A stretch of DNA of 64,000 bases from Streptomyces sp. NBC_01241 (GCF_041435435.1 NZ_CP108494.1:6482501-6546500); one strand, 5' to 3'; numbered from the stretch's first letter, positions 1 to 8,868 are shown. The notes: a model not told the origin generated them from the letters alone. A program made the numbers and translations.

Positions 1-187
1 GGGCGGCGAAAATCGCGCGGTAGGGACTGGGCAAGTAAGGCTCCGGAACAGCGCGATCGCACGCGCCTGTAATGCGTGAATGTGGCCGGTACAGCTTACG
101 GTCGGGGTGGTCGGTCCGACACGGGGGTCGGCCGGGGGACCGACGTCGGTGGGAGCGCTGTCCGAGGCGAGTGGCAGGATCGCTGTC

Positions 188-1315
188 ATGTCCGATCTGC
201 GCGACCCCGCTCCCTACGACGCCCTGCTGCTACTTTCCTTCGGCGGCCCCGAAGGCCCGGACGACGTGGTCCCGTTCCTGGCGAACGTGACCCGTGGCCG
301 CGGCATCCCCGAGGAGCGGCTGAAGGAGGTCGGCGAGCACTACTTCCTGTTCGGCGGCGTCAGCCCGATCAACGCCCAGAACAGAGCCCTGCTGGACGCC
401 CTGCGCAAGGACTTCGCGGAGCACGGACTCGACCTGCCGGTGTACTGGGGCAACCGCAACTGGGCGCCGTACCTCACCGACACCCTGCGCGAGATGATCA
501 AGGACGGGCGCCGCCGCGTCGCGGTCCTCGCCACCAGCGCCTACGCCTCGTACTCGGGCTGTCGGCAGTACCGCGAGAACCTCGCCGAGTCACTGGCCGC
601 GCTGCAGGCCGAGGGCCTGCCCGTGCCCCGGGTCGACAAGCTCCGGCACTACTTCAACCATCCCGGTTTCGTACGGCCCATGGTGGACGGTGTCCTCGCC
701 TCCCTGGCCGATCTCCCCGAGGACGTACGGGCCGCAGCGCACCTCGCGTTCACCACGCACTCCATCCCCACCTCCGCCGCCGACACCTCCGGCCCCGTCG
801 CGGAGCACGGCGACGGCGGCGCCTATGTCGCCGAGCACCTGGACGTCGCCCGCCTGATCGTCGACGCGGTGCGCGAGGAGACCGGAGTCGAGCACCCCTG
901 GCAGCTCGTCTACCAGTCGCGCAGCGGCGCCCCGCACATCCCGTGGCTGGAGCCCGACATCTGCGACCACCTGGAGACGCTGCACGGAGACGGCGTGCCC
1001 GCGGTGGTGATGGCCCCCATCGGTTTCGTCTCGGACCACATGGAAGTGCTGTACGACCTCGACACGGAGGCCACCGCGAAGGCCGCCGAGCTCGGGCTTC
1101 CGGTGCGCAGGTCCGCGACCGTGGGCGCCGATCCGCGGTTCGCCGCGGCCGTGCGCGACCTGGTCCTGGAGCGTGCCGCCACCGAACAGGGGCGTGGTGC
1201 CCAGCGGTGCGCGCTGGGGGCGCTCGGCCCGAGCCATGACCTCTGCCCGGTCGGCTGCTGCCCGGCCCGGGTCCTCAAGCCCGCGGCCGCGGGCGCCGAC
1301 AGCCCGTACGCGTAG
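188..1315 (+). CDS. hemH: Ferrochelatase (coproporphyrin-type)
   Basis: This 375-residue protein inserts Fe2+ into a porphyrin late in heme synthesis. Actinobacteria normally use coproporphyrin III (CpfC activity) rather than protoporphyrin; that substrate is inferred. The N-terminus reads YDALLLLSFGGPEG, the family signature. The metal-site histidine lies in TTHSIPTSA and the conserved serine/glutamate stretch in SRSGAPHIPWLEPDI. The C-terminus carries a cysteine cluster (CALGALGPSHDLCPVGCC), as in actinobacterial enzymes with a [2Fe-2S] cluster. The ATG at 188 is chosen over upstream in-frame codons because it begins just before the conserved fold. The inositol-phosphatase gene follows after 33 nt and is probably co-transcribed. 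Confidence 0.96.
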   Translation: MSDLRDPAPYDALLLLSFGGPEGPDDVVPFLANVTRGRGIPEERLKEVGEHYFLFGGVSPINAQNRALLDALRKDFAEHGLDLPVYWGNRNWAPYLTDTLREMIKDGRRRVAVLATSAYASYSGCRQYRENLAESLAALQAEGLPVPRVDKLRHYFNHPGFVRPMVDGVLASLADLPEDVRAAAHLAFTTHSIPTSAADTSGPVAEHGDGGAYVAEHLDVARLIVDAVREETGVEHPWQLVYQSRSGAPHIPWLEPDICDHLETLHGDGVPAVVMAPIGFVSDHMEVLYDLDTEATAKAAELGLPVRRSATVGADPRFAAAVRDLVLERAATEQGRGAQRCALGALGPSHDLCPVGCCPARVLKPAAAGADSPYA

Positions 1316-1348
1316 CCCCTGCCGTATGCCTGGAGACTCTGGAGCGCT

Positions 1349-2167
1349 GTGACCGACCCGAACCTGTCCGAACTGCTCGACCTCGCCCTGGAGGCCGCCC
1401 GCCGCGCCGGTGCGCTGCTGCGCGACGGCCGCCCCGCCGACCTGGGGGTGGCCGCGACCAAGTCCAGCCCCATCGACGTCGTCACCGAGATGGACATCGC
1501 CGCCGAGAAGCTGATCACCGGCTTCCTGACCGAGCGCCGTCCCCAGGACGGCTTCCTCGGCGAGGAGGGGGCCAGCGCGGAGGGCAGCAGCGGTGTCCGC
1601 TGGGTCATCGACCCGCTCGACGGCACCGTGAACTACCTGTACGGACTGCCCACGTGGGCCGTCTCCATCGCCGCCGAACGGGACGGCGAGCGGGTCGTGG
1701 GCGTCGTGGAGGCCCCGATGCGCCGTGAGACGTACCAGGCGGTGCTCGGCGGCGGTGCCCACGCGAGGGGCGGCGTGTACGGCGAGGGCACCGCGCTGCG
1801 CTGCCGGTCCGCGCCGCCGCTCGACCAGGCGCTCGTCTCGACCGGCTTCAACTACGTCGGTCACGTCCGTGCGCACCAGGCGGACGTCGCCCAGCAGCTC
1901 ATTCCGCGGCTGCGGGACATCCGGCGCAGCGGTTCCGCCGCGGTGGACCTCTGCGATGTGGCCGCGGGGCGCCTCGACGGCTACTACGAGCGCGGGCTCC
2001 ACCCGTGGGACCTGGCGGCCGGCGACCTCATCGCCCGCGAGGCGGGGGCGTACACCGGCGGTCGTCCCGGGCGGCCCGCCGACGGAGACCTGACGGTCGC
2101 CGCGACGCCGGGTGTCTTCGAGCCGCTGCAGGCCCTGCTGGAGGAGCTCGGCGCCTGGCACGACTAG
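1349..2167 (+). CDS. Inositol monophosphatase family protein
   Basis: A 272-residue Mg2+-dependent phosphatase of the inositol monophosphatase/fructose bisphosphatase/CysQ superfamily. The two metal-binding signatures are intact: IDPLDGTVNYLYGLP near residue 92 and HPWDLAAGDLIAREAGA near residue 218. An upstream acidic motif (GEEG) supplies the third metal ligand. The substrate cannot be decided from sequence; inositol-1-phosphate, histidinol phosphate and 3'-phosphoadenosine phosphates are all used within the family. It starts with GTG preceded by GGAG at 1341-1344. It lies directly behind ferrochelatase and ends just before a strong bidirectional hairpin. Confidence 0.92.
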   Translation: MTDPNLSELLDLALEAARRAGALLRDGRPADLGVAATKSSPIDVVTEMDIAAEKLITGFLTERRPQDGFLGEEGASAEGSSGVRWVIDPLDGTVNYLYGLPTWAVSIAAERDGERVVGVVEAPMRRETYQAVLGGGAHARGGVYGEGTALRCRSAPPLDQALVSTGFNYVGHVRAHQADVAQQLIPRLRDIRRSGSAAVDLCDVAAGRLDGYYERGLHPWDLAAGDLIAREAGAYTGGRPGRPADGDLTVAATPGVFEPLQALLEELGAWHD

Positions 2168-2190
2168 AACCGGTCGTCCGGGTCCTCCCG

Positions 2191-2246
2191 GCGCGCGAGA
2201 GGGGCCCCTGACGCCGGATACGGCATCAGGGGCCCCTCTCGCGCGC
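2191..2246. terminator. Bidirectional terminator hairpin
   Basis: Perfect 21-bp inverted repeat (2191-2211 and 2226-2246) with a 14-nt loop. It sits between the convergent inositol-phosphatase gene and the minus-strand small ORF, and its right arm abuts that ORF's stop codon. There is no T-run, which is usual for Streptomyces terminators. Confidence 0.85.
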
Positions 2247-2420
2247 TCAGGCGCTGGTGGCGCCGATTTCGACGCCGTGTTCGGCGGCGAGGCGGTGCAG
2301 GTCGTCCAGCTCGCCCTGCTCGACATCCGCGAGGAAGTCGTCGCCCGTCTCCCGAGCTTTCGTGAGGTCGGACTCGGTGGTCTTGATGCGTTGCAGCAGA
2401 CCGGCGGTGAAAGCGTCCAT
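2247..2420 (-). CDS. Small conserved Streptomyces-type protein, unknown function
   Basis: A 57-residue acidic, soluble, probably helical protein (MDAFTAGLLQRIKTTESDL, ending EHGVEIGATSA). The ATG at 2420 is chosen because it follows a clear GAGGGGG ribosome site; the longer frame upstream is Arg/Pro-rich and unlike coding sequence. It has no cysteines, membrane segments or signal peptide. The C-terminal two-thirds (heptad-like DDFLADVEQGELDDLHRLAAEHG) could form a helical hairpin. It is divergent from cutR with about 375 nt between. I do not recognise a named family. Confidence 0.7.
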   Translation of the reverse strand: MDAFTAGLLQRIKTTESDLTKARETGDDFLADVEQGELDDLHRLAAEHGVEIGATSA

Positions 2421-2796
2421 AATGCGCCCCCTCATCGTGGGTCGGTGGCACGGGGGTGTGCCCGGGTTTCCCTCCGCACGGAGGCGGTAGGGCGGGTGAT
2501 CACGCGCTCTCCGGGGACGGAGTGGCCTGTGGCACGCCACATTCGAGGCGTGATCGCGGGTGTGCATGCGTCCTCCCCGGCACCAAGCTCAGAGAAACCT
2601 CAACTGGCCCGGAAATCCTGTGGATTCCCCGGGGCCCCGGCGGACGAGCGCCGCCTTACCGCCGGTTTATACGCCTTGCGGGCAGGATGGAGCAGCACAG
2701 ACCGATGCTGATGAGCGGCCCGCATCACGGACCGTGGGCACATCGAGACGTTCTGAAGTCACCTACGTACTGAAGTTTCTAAGGAAGGACAGCGCC
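2421..2796. promoter_or_regulatory. Divergent intergenic region upstream of cutRS
   Basis: 376 nt without a convincing gene. It must hold the promoters for the small minus-strand gene and for cutRS. The AAGGAAGG at 2781-2788 is the cutR ribosome site and fixes its GTG start. I see no convincing -35/-10 pair, riboswitch or terminator. Confidence 0.5.
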
Positions 2797-3450
2797 GTGC
2801 GCGTACTCGTCGTGGAGGACGAGCAACTGCTCGCCGATGCGGTGGCCACCGGATTGCGCCGTGAGGCCATGGCCGTCGATGTCGTGTACGACGGTGCCGC
2901 AGCCCTGGAGCGCATCGAGGTCAACGACTACGACGTCGTGGTGCTGGACCGGGACCTCCCCCTGGTGCACGGCGACGACGTCTGCCGGCGGATCGTCGAG
3001 CTGGGCATGCCTACCCGGGTGCTCATGCTCACCGCGTCCGGGGACGTCAGCGACCGGGTGGAGGGGCTGGAGCTCGGCGCCGACGACTATCTGCCCAAGC
3101 CGTTCGCCTTCAGCGAGCTCACCGCGCGGGTACGGGCGCTGGGCCGGCGGACGACGGTGGCGTTGCCGCCCGTCCTGGAGCGTGCCGGGATCAAGCTCGA
3201 CCCCAACCGCCGCGAGGTCTTCCGGGGCGAGAACGAGATCCAGCTCGCGCCGAAGGAGTTCGCCGTGCTGGAGGTCCTGATGCGTAGCGAGGGCGCCGTC
3301 GTCTCGGCCGAGCAGTTGCTGGAGAAGGCCTGGGACGAGAACACCGACCCCTTCACCAATGTCGTGCGCGTGACCGTCATGACGCTGCGCCGCAAACTCG
3401 GCGAGCCGCCTGTGATCGTCACCGTGCCCGGCTCCGGCTACCGGATCTGA
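2797..3450 (+). CDS. cutR: Response regulator CutR
   Basis: A 217-residue OmpR/PhoB-type response regulator. The receiver domain has the acidic pocket E7-D8, phospho-acceptor D51 (VVLDRDLP) and K101 (LPKPF). The C-terminal winged helix (about residues 125-217) ends TVPGSGYRI. The sequence closely matches Streptomyces CutR as I remember it. CutRS was first linked to antibiotic production and later to secretion stress and HtrA-type protease control; those roles come from the literature. It starts at GTG 2797 behind AAGGAAGG, and cutS begins 6 nt after its stop. Confidence 0.95.
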   Translation: MRVLVVEDEQLLADAVATGLRREAMAVDVVYDGAAALERIEVNDYDVVVLDRDLPLVHGDDVCRRIVELGMPTRVLMLTASGDVSDRVEGLELGADDYLPKPFAFSELTARVRALGRRTTVALPPVLERAGIKLDPNRREVFRGENEIQLAPKEFAVLEVLMRSEGAVVSAEQLLEKAWDENTDPFTNVVRVTVMTLRRKLGEPPVIVTVPGSGYRI

Positions 3451-3456
3451 TAGCCG

Positions 3457-4686
3457 ATGCCCTCCGTCCCCGCGCCGCCGACGGCGCCTCCGAAGCCCAC
3501 CTGGGAGCCCAAACATCAGGAGCCGCCCTACTGGCTGCGCCCGACCATCCGCATACGGCTCACGCTGCTGTACGGGGGCATGTTCCTGATCGCCGGCATC
3601 CTGCTCCTCTCGATCATCTACATGCTGGCCGCCGAGGCCCTCCATGTCGGCAGCGAGCTGCCCTTCAAGATCGAGAGCGGCCAGGTCACCAGTGATGTGT
3701 GCAACTTCAGCGGCATCACCACAACCGAAGCCGCCAACGCGGCCATGAACACCTGCGTCAACCACCAGCGCCAGCAGGCGCTGGACACCCTCCTCAACCG
3801 GTCGCTGCTGGCCCTGGTCGGCCTCAGCGTCATCGCCTTCGCCTTCGGCTACGCCATGGCGGGCCGGGTGCTCTCCCCGCTGGGCCGGATCACCCGCACC
3901 GCCCGCCGGGTGGCCGGAACCGATCTGTCCCGCCGGATCGAGCTGGACGGCCCGGACGACGAGCTGAAGGAGCTCGCCGACACCTTCGACGAGATGCTCG
4001 ACCGCCTGGAGCGGGCCTTCACGGCCCAGCAGAGATTCGTCGGGAACGCGTCGCACGAACTGCGCACCCCGCTTGCCATCAACCGCACGCTCCTGGAGGT
4101 CCATCTCTCCGATCCCCAGGCCCCGCCGGAGCTGAAGCAACTGGGCAAGACCCTGCTGGCCACCAACGAGCGCAGCGAGCAGCTGGTCGAGGGCCTGCTG
4201 CTGCTCGCCCGCAGTGACAACCAGATCGTCGAGCGCAAACCCGTCGACCTCGCCGAGGTGGCCTCGCGCGCGATCGACCAGACGCGCGGCGAAGCCGAGG
4301 AGCGCGGCGTGGAAATCCGCGGCGAGCGGGCCCCCGCCGTCGTCCAGGGCAACGGCGTCCTGCTGGAGCGGATCGCGCTGAACCTCGTACAGAACGCCGT
4401 GCGCTACAACGTCCCGGAGGAGGGATGGGTGGAGGTCACCACCGAGCTGCAGTCCGGCCAGGCCCTGCTGGTGGTCTCGAACACGGGACCCGTGGTGCCC
4501 GCCTACGAGATCGACAACCTCTTCGAGCCCTTCAGACGGCTCCGTACGGAGCGGACGGGCAGCGACAAGGGGGTGGGGCTCGGTCTGTCGATCGCGCGGT
4601 CCGTGGCGCGCGCTCACGGCGGCCGTATCCTCGCGGAACCCCGCGAAGGGGGTGGTCTTGTGATGCGTGTCTCACTTCCGGTCTGA
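3457..4686 (+). CDS. cutS: Sensor histidine kinase CutS
   Basis: A 409-residue membrane kinase. Transmembrane segments lie at about 33-58 and 113-135, enclosing a short extracellular loop. That loop contains two cysteines, C82 and C100, matching the redox-sensing pair proposed for CutS. A HAMP linker (about 136-190) leads to the dimerisation/phosphoacceptor motif ASHELRTPLA with H200. The HATPase domain follows, with N-box NLVQNAVRY and G-boxes DKGVGLGLSIAR. Its partner cutR is 6 nt upstream. Confidence 0.95.
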   Translation: MPSVPAPPTAPPKPTWEPKHQEPPYWLRPTIRIRLTLLYGGMFLIAGILLLSIIYMLAAEALHVGSELPFKIESGQVTSDVCNFSGITTTEAANAAMNTCVNHQRQQALDTLLNRSLLALVGLSVIAFAFGYAMAGRVLSPLGRITRTARRVAGTDLSRRIELDGPDDELKELADTFDEMLDRLERAFTAQQRFVGNASHELRTPLAINRTLLEVHLSDPQAPPELKQLGKTLLATNERSEQLVEGLLLLARSDNQIVERKPVDLAEVASRAIDQTRGEAEERGVEIRGERAPAVVQGNGVLLERIALNLVQNAVRYNVPEEGWVEVTTELQSGQALLVVSNTGPVVPAYEIDNLFEPFRRLRTERTGSDKGVGLGLSIARSVARAHGGRILAEPREGGGLVMRVSLPV

Positions 4687-5090
4687 CGGGCCGGGCGGAT
4701 CGATCCGCACACGAATTACTTTGTTCGCTTTGAGCGGAATTTTCGGGACCTGCGTCCGAAGTGGACGTGTGTGATCGATCACAGGAGCGAATTCAGACAC
4801 GTCAACGCTCCGTGATCAGGGCCTTCACCGGAAAACCCGCAAAAGTCGGGGTTTTCGGGGCCCAATATCACGGGAAGTACACGGGGTGGCGCCCGTGAAG
4901 CGAGATACCGGGACCGTGTACGGTCCCCATCGCCACCTAAGTCGATCGCTCCCGAGCGGTCCTTTTGGGTGTCGATTGAGTAACAGACCTTGATGTGAGG
5001 CAAAATCTCCGCCTCGGGTCGGGCACAAGTCCGGCCTCTCACGCGTTACGAGCGCTGAGACACCGCAGACACCCAGAGGGGGAGAGCGAC
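4687..5090 (+). promoter_or_regulatory. cutS/DUF4193 intergenic region with structured elements
   Basis: 404 nt without a gene. A weak hairpin at 4831-4856 could end cutRS transcription. At 4885-4937, outer arms GGTGGCG (4885-4891) and CGCCACC (4931-4937) enclose a 7-bp hairpin with a TGTA loop (4910-4927), which looks like a structured RNA leader. GAGGGGGAG near 5076-5084 is the ribosome site of the next gene. No known riboswitch consensus is recognised. Confidence 0.45.
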
Positions 5091-5387
5091 ATGGCAACGG
5101 ATTACGACACCCCACGCAAGACCGATGACGACGTCGACCAGGACAGCCTTGAAGAGCTCAAGGCACGCCGGAGCGACAAGACGGCGTCCGCCGTCGACGT
5201 CGACGAGTTCGACGCGGCCGAAGGACTGGAGCTGCCCGGCGCAGACCTGTCCAACGAAGAACTGGCCGTAAGGGTCCTGCCCAAGCAAGCCGACGAGTTC
5301 ACGTGCATGAGCTGTTTCCTCGTGCACCACAGGAGCCAGTTGGCACGCGAGAAGAACGGCCAGCCGATCTGCCGCGACTGCGACTAG
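5091..5387 (+). CDS. DUF4193 family zinc-ribbon-like protein
   Basis: A 98-residue protein of the actinobacterial DUF4193 family. The N-terminal two-thirds is acidic and probably disordered. The C-terminus has paired CxxC motifs, CMSC near residue 69 and CRDC at the end, separated by HHRSQLAREKNGQPI, as expected for a small zinc-ribbon. No biochemical role is established to my knowledge. The ATG at 5091 follows GAGGGGGAG. The next ORF begins 12 nt downstream, so the two are probably co-transcribed. Confidence 0.88.
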   Translation: MATDYDTPRKTDDDVDQDSLEELKARRSDKTASAVDVDEFDAAEGLELPGADLSNEELAVRVLPKQADEFTCMSCFLVHHRSQLAREKNGQPICRDCD

Positions 5388-5399
5388 GTCGAGCCGACC

Positions 5400-6404
5400 G
5401 TGGCAGGCGACACACCGTTCCGGAAGCGACGCTTGCGGCGCAAAAGGTCGTCGGAGGCGAATCAGGGCGGCACAGGCCCGGCAGAAGGCGTAGCAGCGCC
5501 TGCTGAGCGGTCCGCCCTGCCACCCTCCCCGGGTGAGCGGGACGACGAGCGGGGCCGGTGGGCCTCGCTCGAAGCAGTCACGGCAGTCGAAGAAACAGCC
5601 GAAGCCGAAGAAACAGCAGAAGTCGACACGGCCTATGGGGCCGGACAGGTCGACAGGACGGAGCCCGTGACCGGGGCAGGCCGTCTGAGTTCAGTGAAAC
5701 GGGGAGCACGCAAGGGCGGGGAGAGCGCCAGGGCCGCGATCGGTCATATCGCCGATCTGATCATCCAGAACGCTCCCCGCATCCCTGTGCGTGATCTCGC
5801 CACCCTGCGTAAGCAGTTCCCGGGCCTCGGGCCCGAAGACCTCGCCGACAAGCTCATCGCAGGGGCGAGCAAATCCACCGCAGCCGTCGGCGCCGGTATC
5901 GGCGCGGCGGCCATGATGCCCGTACCGCCCGCCATGCTCGCCGAGCTGGCGGCGGAGATCAGCGGAGTGGCCGCGATCGAGATGAAGCTCATCGCCGAGC
6001 TGCACGAGGTCTACGGGCTGCGCCCACCGGGCGGCATCACCCGGCGTTCCGGCGCCTACCTCACGTCCTGGACGGAGGAGCGCGGCATCGACGTCACCAT
6101 TCCGTCGACGGTCGACGCGGCGCTGGGCGGCCGGATGAAACGTGAGCTGCGCCAGAAGATCGCGAGGCGCATGGTGCGCGATCTGCCGAATCTCGTCCCG
6201 TTCCTGGTCGGCGCCACCGTCGGCGCGATGATGAACCGGCGCGATACCAGAAAGCTTGCCGAACGGGTCAGGACGGACCTGCGCAAGCGCCAGATCCCCT
6301 GGGACCGGCTTCCGTCACAGCCGTTGCCGGAGCGGCCGCGCCTCCGGCGCAACGAGCCGCCGGGGCTCCGGCGCAAGGAACTGCCGGGCGAGCCGGAGCC
6401 CTAG
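5400..6404 (+). CDS. Conserved membrane-associated protein, possibly EcsC-like
   Basis: A 334-residue protein starting at GTG 5400. Residues 1-110 are charged and low-complexity, with a Glu/Ala-rich stretch of repeated EETAE. A hydrophobic Gly/Ala/Pro segment follows (GAGIGAAAMMPVPPAMLAEL), then a helical region and a second hydrophobic stretch (PNLVPFLVGATVGAMMN) near residue 275. The C-terminus is Arg/Pro-rich with two near-copies of LRR(N/K)E. The layout recalls the EcsC family but this is from memory and tentative. It lies directly after the DUF4193 gene. Confidence 0.7.
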   Translation: MAGDTPFRKRRLRRKRSSEANQGGTGPAEGVAAPAERSALPPSPGERDDERGRWASLEAVTAVEETAEAEETAEVDTAYGAGQVDRTEPVTGAGRLSSVKRGARKGGESARAAIGHIADLIIQNAPRIPVRDLATLRKQFPGLGPEDLADKLIAGASKSTAAVGAGIGAAAMMPVPPAMLAELAAEISGVAAIEMKLIAELHEVYGLRPPGGITRRSGAYLTSWTEERGIDVTIPSTVDAALGGRMKRELRQKIARRMVRDLPNLVPFLVGATVGAMMNRRDTRKLAERVRTDLRKRQIPWDRLPSQPLPERPRLRRNEPPGLRRKELPGEPEP

Positions 6405-6429
6405 GGTCCAGGGCTTGTCCGGCGGACCC

Positions 6430-6885
6430 TTAAGCCCGTACGGCACTGAGCGCCGCGACCAGGGCCTGCGGCTCGCGGGTCGACAGATAGACGTACGGCG
6501 TCGGGTCCTGCGGGTCGGTGACCTCCACGCGGACCGCCGTCGGGATGTAGCTGCGCAGCAGCATGAACGCGTGGGTGTCCGCCTTGTACGAGCGCCACGC
6601 GCGGGCCTCCTCCGCGTCCAGCACCTCGGCCTCGCCGAGCGCCGTCACCGGGATCCGCGCGTCACCGGCCACCAGGGCGCCCGCGACCACGCGGATCCTG
6701 GCCGAGCCGTACGAACTCACCGCGGCCGCCGACAGGGCCGTGCCGCCCGCCAGGCCGGCCAGCAGTGGCAGGGTGCCGAGCGGGAGCAGCATCAGGGCGC
6801 AGGCGATGCCGACCAGGAAGGCGATGAGCCACCACGAACGGGGCGCGGTCAGTCGTTCGTCGAAGGGCGGGGTGGAAGGCTGCAT
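6430..6885 (-). CDS. DUF3093 domain membrane protein
   Basis: A 151-residue protein with two hydrophobic segments at about 18-35 and 38-56 (LIAFLVGIACALMLLPLG, then LAGLAGGTALSAAAV), followed by a soluble C-terminal domain. This matches the actinobacterial DUF3093 family. It ends YVYLSTREPQALVAALSAVR, a feature shared by PH-like membrane proteins. Its function is unknown. It is transcribed divergently from the thioesterase-fold gene, with about 58 nt between. Confidence 0.85.
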   Translation of the reverse strand: MQPSTPPFDERLTAPRSWWLIAFLVGIACALMLLPLGTLPLLAGLAGGTALSAAAVSSYGSARIRVVAGALVAGDARIPVTALGEAEVLDAEEARAWRSYKADTHAFMLLRSYIPTAVRVEVTDPQDPTPYVYLSTREPQALVAALSAVRA

Positions 6886-6943
6886 GAACCCAAGCTTGGC
6901 ACGGCGCGACCCCCGGGTGGCCGCGCGGGTAAGGTCTGCGCCT

Positions 6944-7528
6944 GTGAGTGGAACATCTGCGGCTCTGAAGCCCCCGGTCGGCGCGGTGAAACCGGTCCGA
7001 CACCCCGAAGCCCCGGCCCCCGGTGAACTCCTCGGCGCGCACTACGAACACTGTTTCGGCTGCGGCGATGGACAGCGTCACGGGCTGCACCTCCAGGCGC
7101 GGGCCGGCGAGGGGGTCGGTGTCACCGCCGAGTTCACTGTGCAGGCCGCCCACCAGGGCGCCCCGGGCCTGGCACACGGGGGCATTCTGGCCACCGCGCT
7201 GGACGAGACGCTCGGCTCGCTGAACTGGCTGCTGCGGGTGATCGCGGTGACCGGGCGGCTGGAGACCGACTTCGTGCTGCCGGTTCCGGTGGACACCGTG
7301 CTGCATCTCGACGCGGAGATCACCGCCGTGCACGGCCGGAAGATCTACTCCCGGGCGACCGGCCGGATCGGCGGGCCGGACGGACCCGTGGCGGTCCGTG
7401 CCGAGGCCCTCTTCATCGAGGTCAAGGTCGACCACTTCATCGAGAACGGCCGCCCGGCCGAGATCCGGGCGGCGATGGCCGACCCGGACCAGGTCAAGCG
7501 CGCTCGCGCGTTCGAGGTGAACCCCTGA
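6944..7528 (+). CDS. PaaI/4HBT-family thioesterase
   Basis: A 194-residue hotdog-fold protein. The catalytic-region motif AHGGILATALDETLGSLNW is typical of PaaI-like acyl-CoA thioesterases. An N-terminal HCFGCG precedes the fold, as in many actinobacterial members. The GTG at 6944 is chosen because upstream in-frame codons lie antisense to the DUF3093 gene. Its stop overlaps the dut start by one nucleotide, so translation is probably coupled. The substrate is unknown. Confidence 0.88.
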   Translation: MSGTSAALKPPVGAVKPVRHPEAPAPGELLGAHYEHCFGCGDGQRHGLHLQARAGEGVGVTAEFTVQAAHQGAPGLAHGGILATALDETLGSLNWLLRVIAVTGRLETDFVLPVPVDTVLHLDAEITAVHGRKIYSRATGRIGGPDGPVAVRAEALFIEVKVDHFIENGRPAEIRAAMADPDQVKRARAFEVNP

Positions 7529-8061
7529 TGCGCCGTCCCGTGGACGTACTGATCCGCCGTGTCGACCCGGAGGTGCCGATTCCGGCCTACGGGCACCCCG
7601 GCGACGCCGGGGTCGATCTGGTGACCACCGAGGCCGCCGAACTCGCCCCGGGCGAGCGGGCCGTGTTTCCCACCGGGGTGTCGATCGCGCTGCCCGACGG
7701 GTACGCCGCGTTCGTGCACCCGCGGTCCGGCCTCGCCGCACGCTGCGGAGTCGCCCTCGTGAATGCCCCGGGGACGGTTGATGCCGGGTACCGTGGAGAG
7801 ATCAAGGTGATCGTCATCAATCTCGACCCGCGCGAGCCCGTGCGGTTCGAGCGGTTCGACCGGATTGCCCAGCTGGTCGTTCAGCAGGTCGAGAAGGTGC
7901 GCTTCCACGAGGTGGCGGAGCTACCCGGCTCGGCTCGCGGCGAGGGAGGCTTCGGTTCCACCGGAGGCCACGCTTCCGGTGATGTTGATGGCGTCAGGGG
8001 CGGGAATACCCAGGGCGGGAACAGCTACGCTTCGGTCGTACCCGACCGGGAAGGACAGTGA
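7528..8061 (+). CDS. dut: dUTP diphosphatase
   Basis: A 177-residue trimeric-type dUTPase converting dUTP to dUMP and PPi. All five motifs are visible: GHPGDAGVDLV, HPRSGLAARCGV, NAPGTVDAGYRGEIKV, RIAQLVVQQ and the flexible P-loop-like RGEGGFGSTGGH. About 30 residues follow motif V, a longer tail than in compact homologues. It starts at ATG 7528 within the TGATG junction with the thioesterase gene, and the DUF3710 gene starts 1 nt after its stop. Confidence 0.96.
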   Translation: MRRPVDVLIRRVDPEVPIPAYGHPGDAGVDLVTTEAAELAPGERAVFPTGVSIALPDGYAAFVHPRSGLAARCGVALVNAPGTVDAGYRGEIKVIVINLDPREPVRFERFDRIAQLVVQQVEKVRFHEVAELPGSARGEGGFGSTGGHASGDVDGVRGGNTQGGNSYASVVPDREGQ

Positions 8062-8062
8062 C

Positions 8063-8836
8063 GTGTTCGGACGTCGCAAGAAGAGTGGTTCCGCCGAGGA
8101 CGTGGCGGACGAAGCGCGCGAGGCCGAGCAGGTCGTCGACGAGCTCGATGACGCCGATGGGGCCGACAGCGGCTCGCGTCGGGTGAATCTCCCGCCGGCG
8201 CCGCGGCCGGACGGACCGTGGGACATCACCGAGGTCTCCCAGCCCGGCGAGGGCCGGGTCGACCTGGGCGGCGTCTTCGTGCCCGGCGTCGAGGGCATGG
8301 AGCTGCGCGTCGAGGTGGCCGGTGACGCGATCGTCGCGGCGACCGTGGTGCTGCGCGACAGCGCCATCCAGCTGCAGGCCTTCGCCGCCCCCAAGAAGGA
8401 GGGCATCTGGGGCGAGGTCCGTGAGGAGATCGCCTCGGGCATCACCCAGCAGGGCGGGATCATCGACGAGGTCGAGGGCCCGCTGGGCTGGGAGCTGCGA
8501 GCCCAGGTCCCCGTACAGCTCCCGGACGGGACGAACGGCGTGCAGCTGGTGCGCTTCGTCGGCGTCGACGGACCGCGCTGGTTCCTGCGCGGAGTGATCT
8601 CCGGCCAGGGCGCCGTGCAGCCGGAGGCGGCGGGGCTGCTGGAGACGGTCTTCCGGGACACCGTGGTCGTCCGCGGCGAGGGCCCGATGGCGCCGCGCGA
8701 CCCCATCGTCCTCAAGCTTCCCGACGACGCCCAGATGGTGCCCGAGGGCGTCCAGCAGGAGAACCAGGAGAACTCGAAGTTCTCCGGAGGCATGGGCCAG
8801 CTCCAGCGCGGACCCGAGATCACCGAGGTGCGCTGA
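8063..8836 (+). CDS. DUF3710 domain-containing protein
   Basis: A 257-residue actinobacterial protein of unknown function. It begins FGRRKKSGSAED, has an acidic linker (residues 12-45), then a conserved globular domain containing DGPWDITE, WGEVREEIASGI and WFLRGVISGQGA, which is the DUF3710 pattern. No membrane segment or cysteine cluster is present. The GTG start lies 1 nt after the dut stop, making a thioesterase-dut-DUF3710 operon that ends in the hairpin at 8869-8912. Confidence 0.9.
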   Translation: MFGRRKKSGSAEDVADEAREAEQVVDELDDADGADSGSRRVNLPPAPRPDGPWDITEVSQPGEGRVDLGGVFVPGVEGMELRVEVAGDAIVAATVVLRDSAIQLQAFAAPKKEGIWGEVREEIASGITQQGGIIDEVEGPLGWELRAQVPVQLPDGTNGVQLVRFVGVDGPRWFLRGVISGQGAVQPEAAGLLETVFRDTVVVRGEGPMAPRDPIVLKLPDDAQMVPEGVQQENQENSKFSGGMGQLQRGPEITEVR

Positions 8837-8868
8837 GCCGAGCCGGACAGCCGTCCGGTACAGCTTCG

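Noticed and set aside
590..2326. 578-residue minus-strand ORF opposite hemH and the inositol phosphatase
   Set aside because: It is antisense to two clear genes, Gly/Arg/Val-rich and without any family motif: a high-GC shadow frame.
2779..4617. 612-residue minus-strand ORF opposite cutRS
   Set aside because: Shadow of two confidently identified genes; composition is arginine- and glutamine-skewed with no domain.
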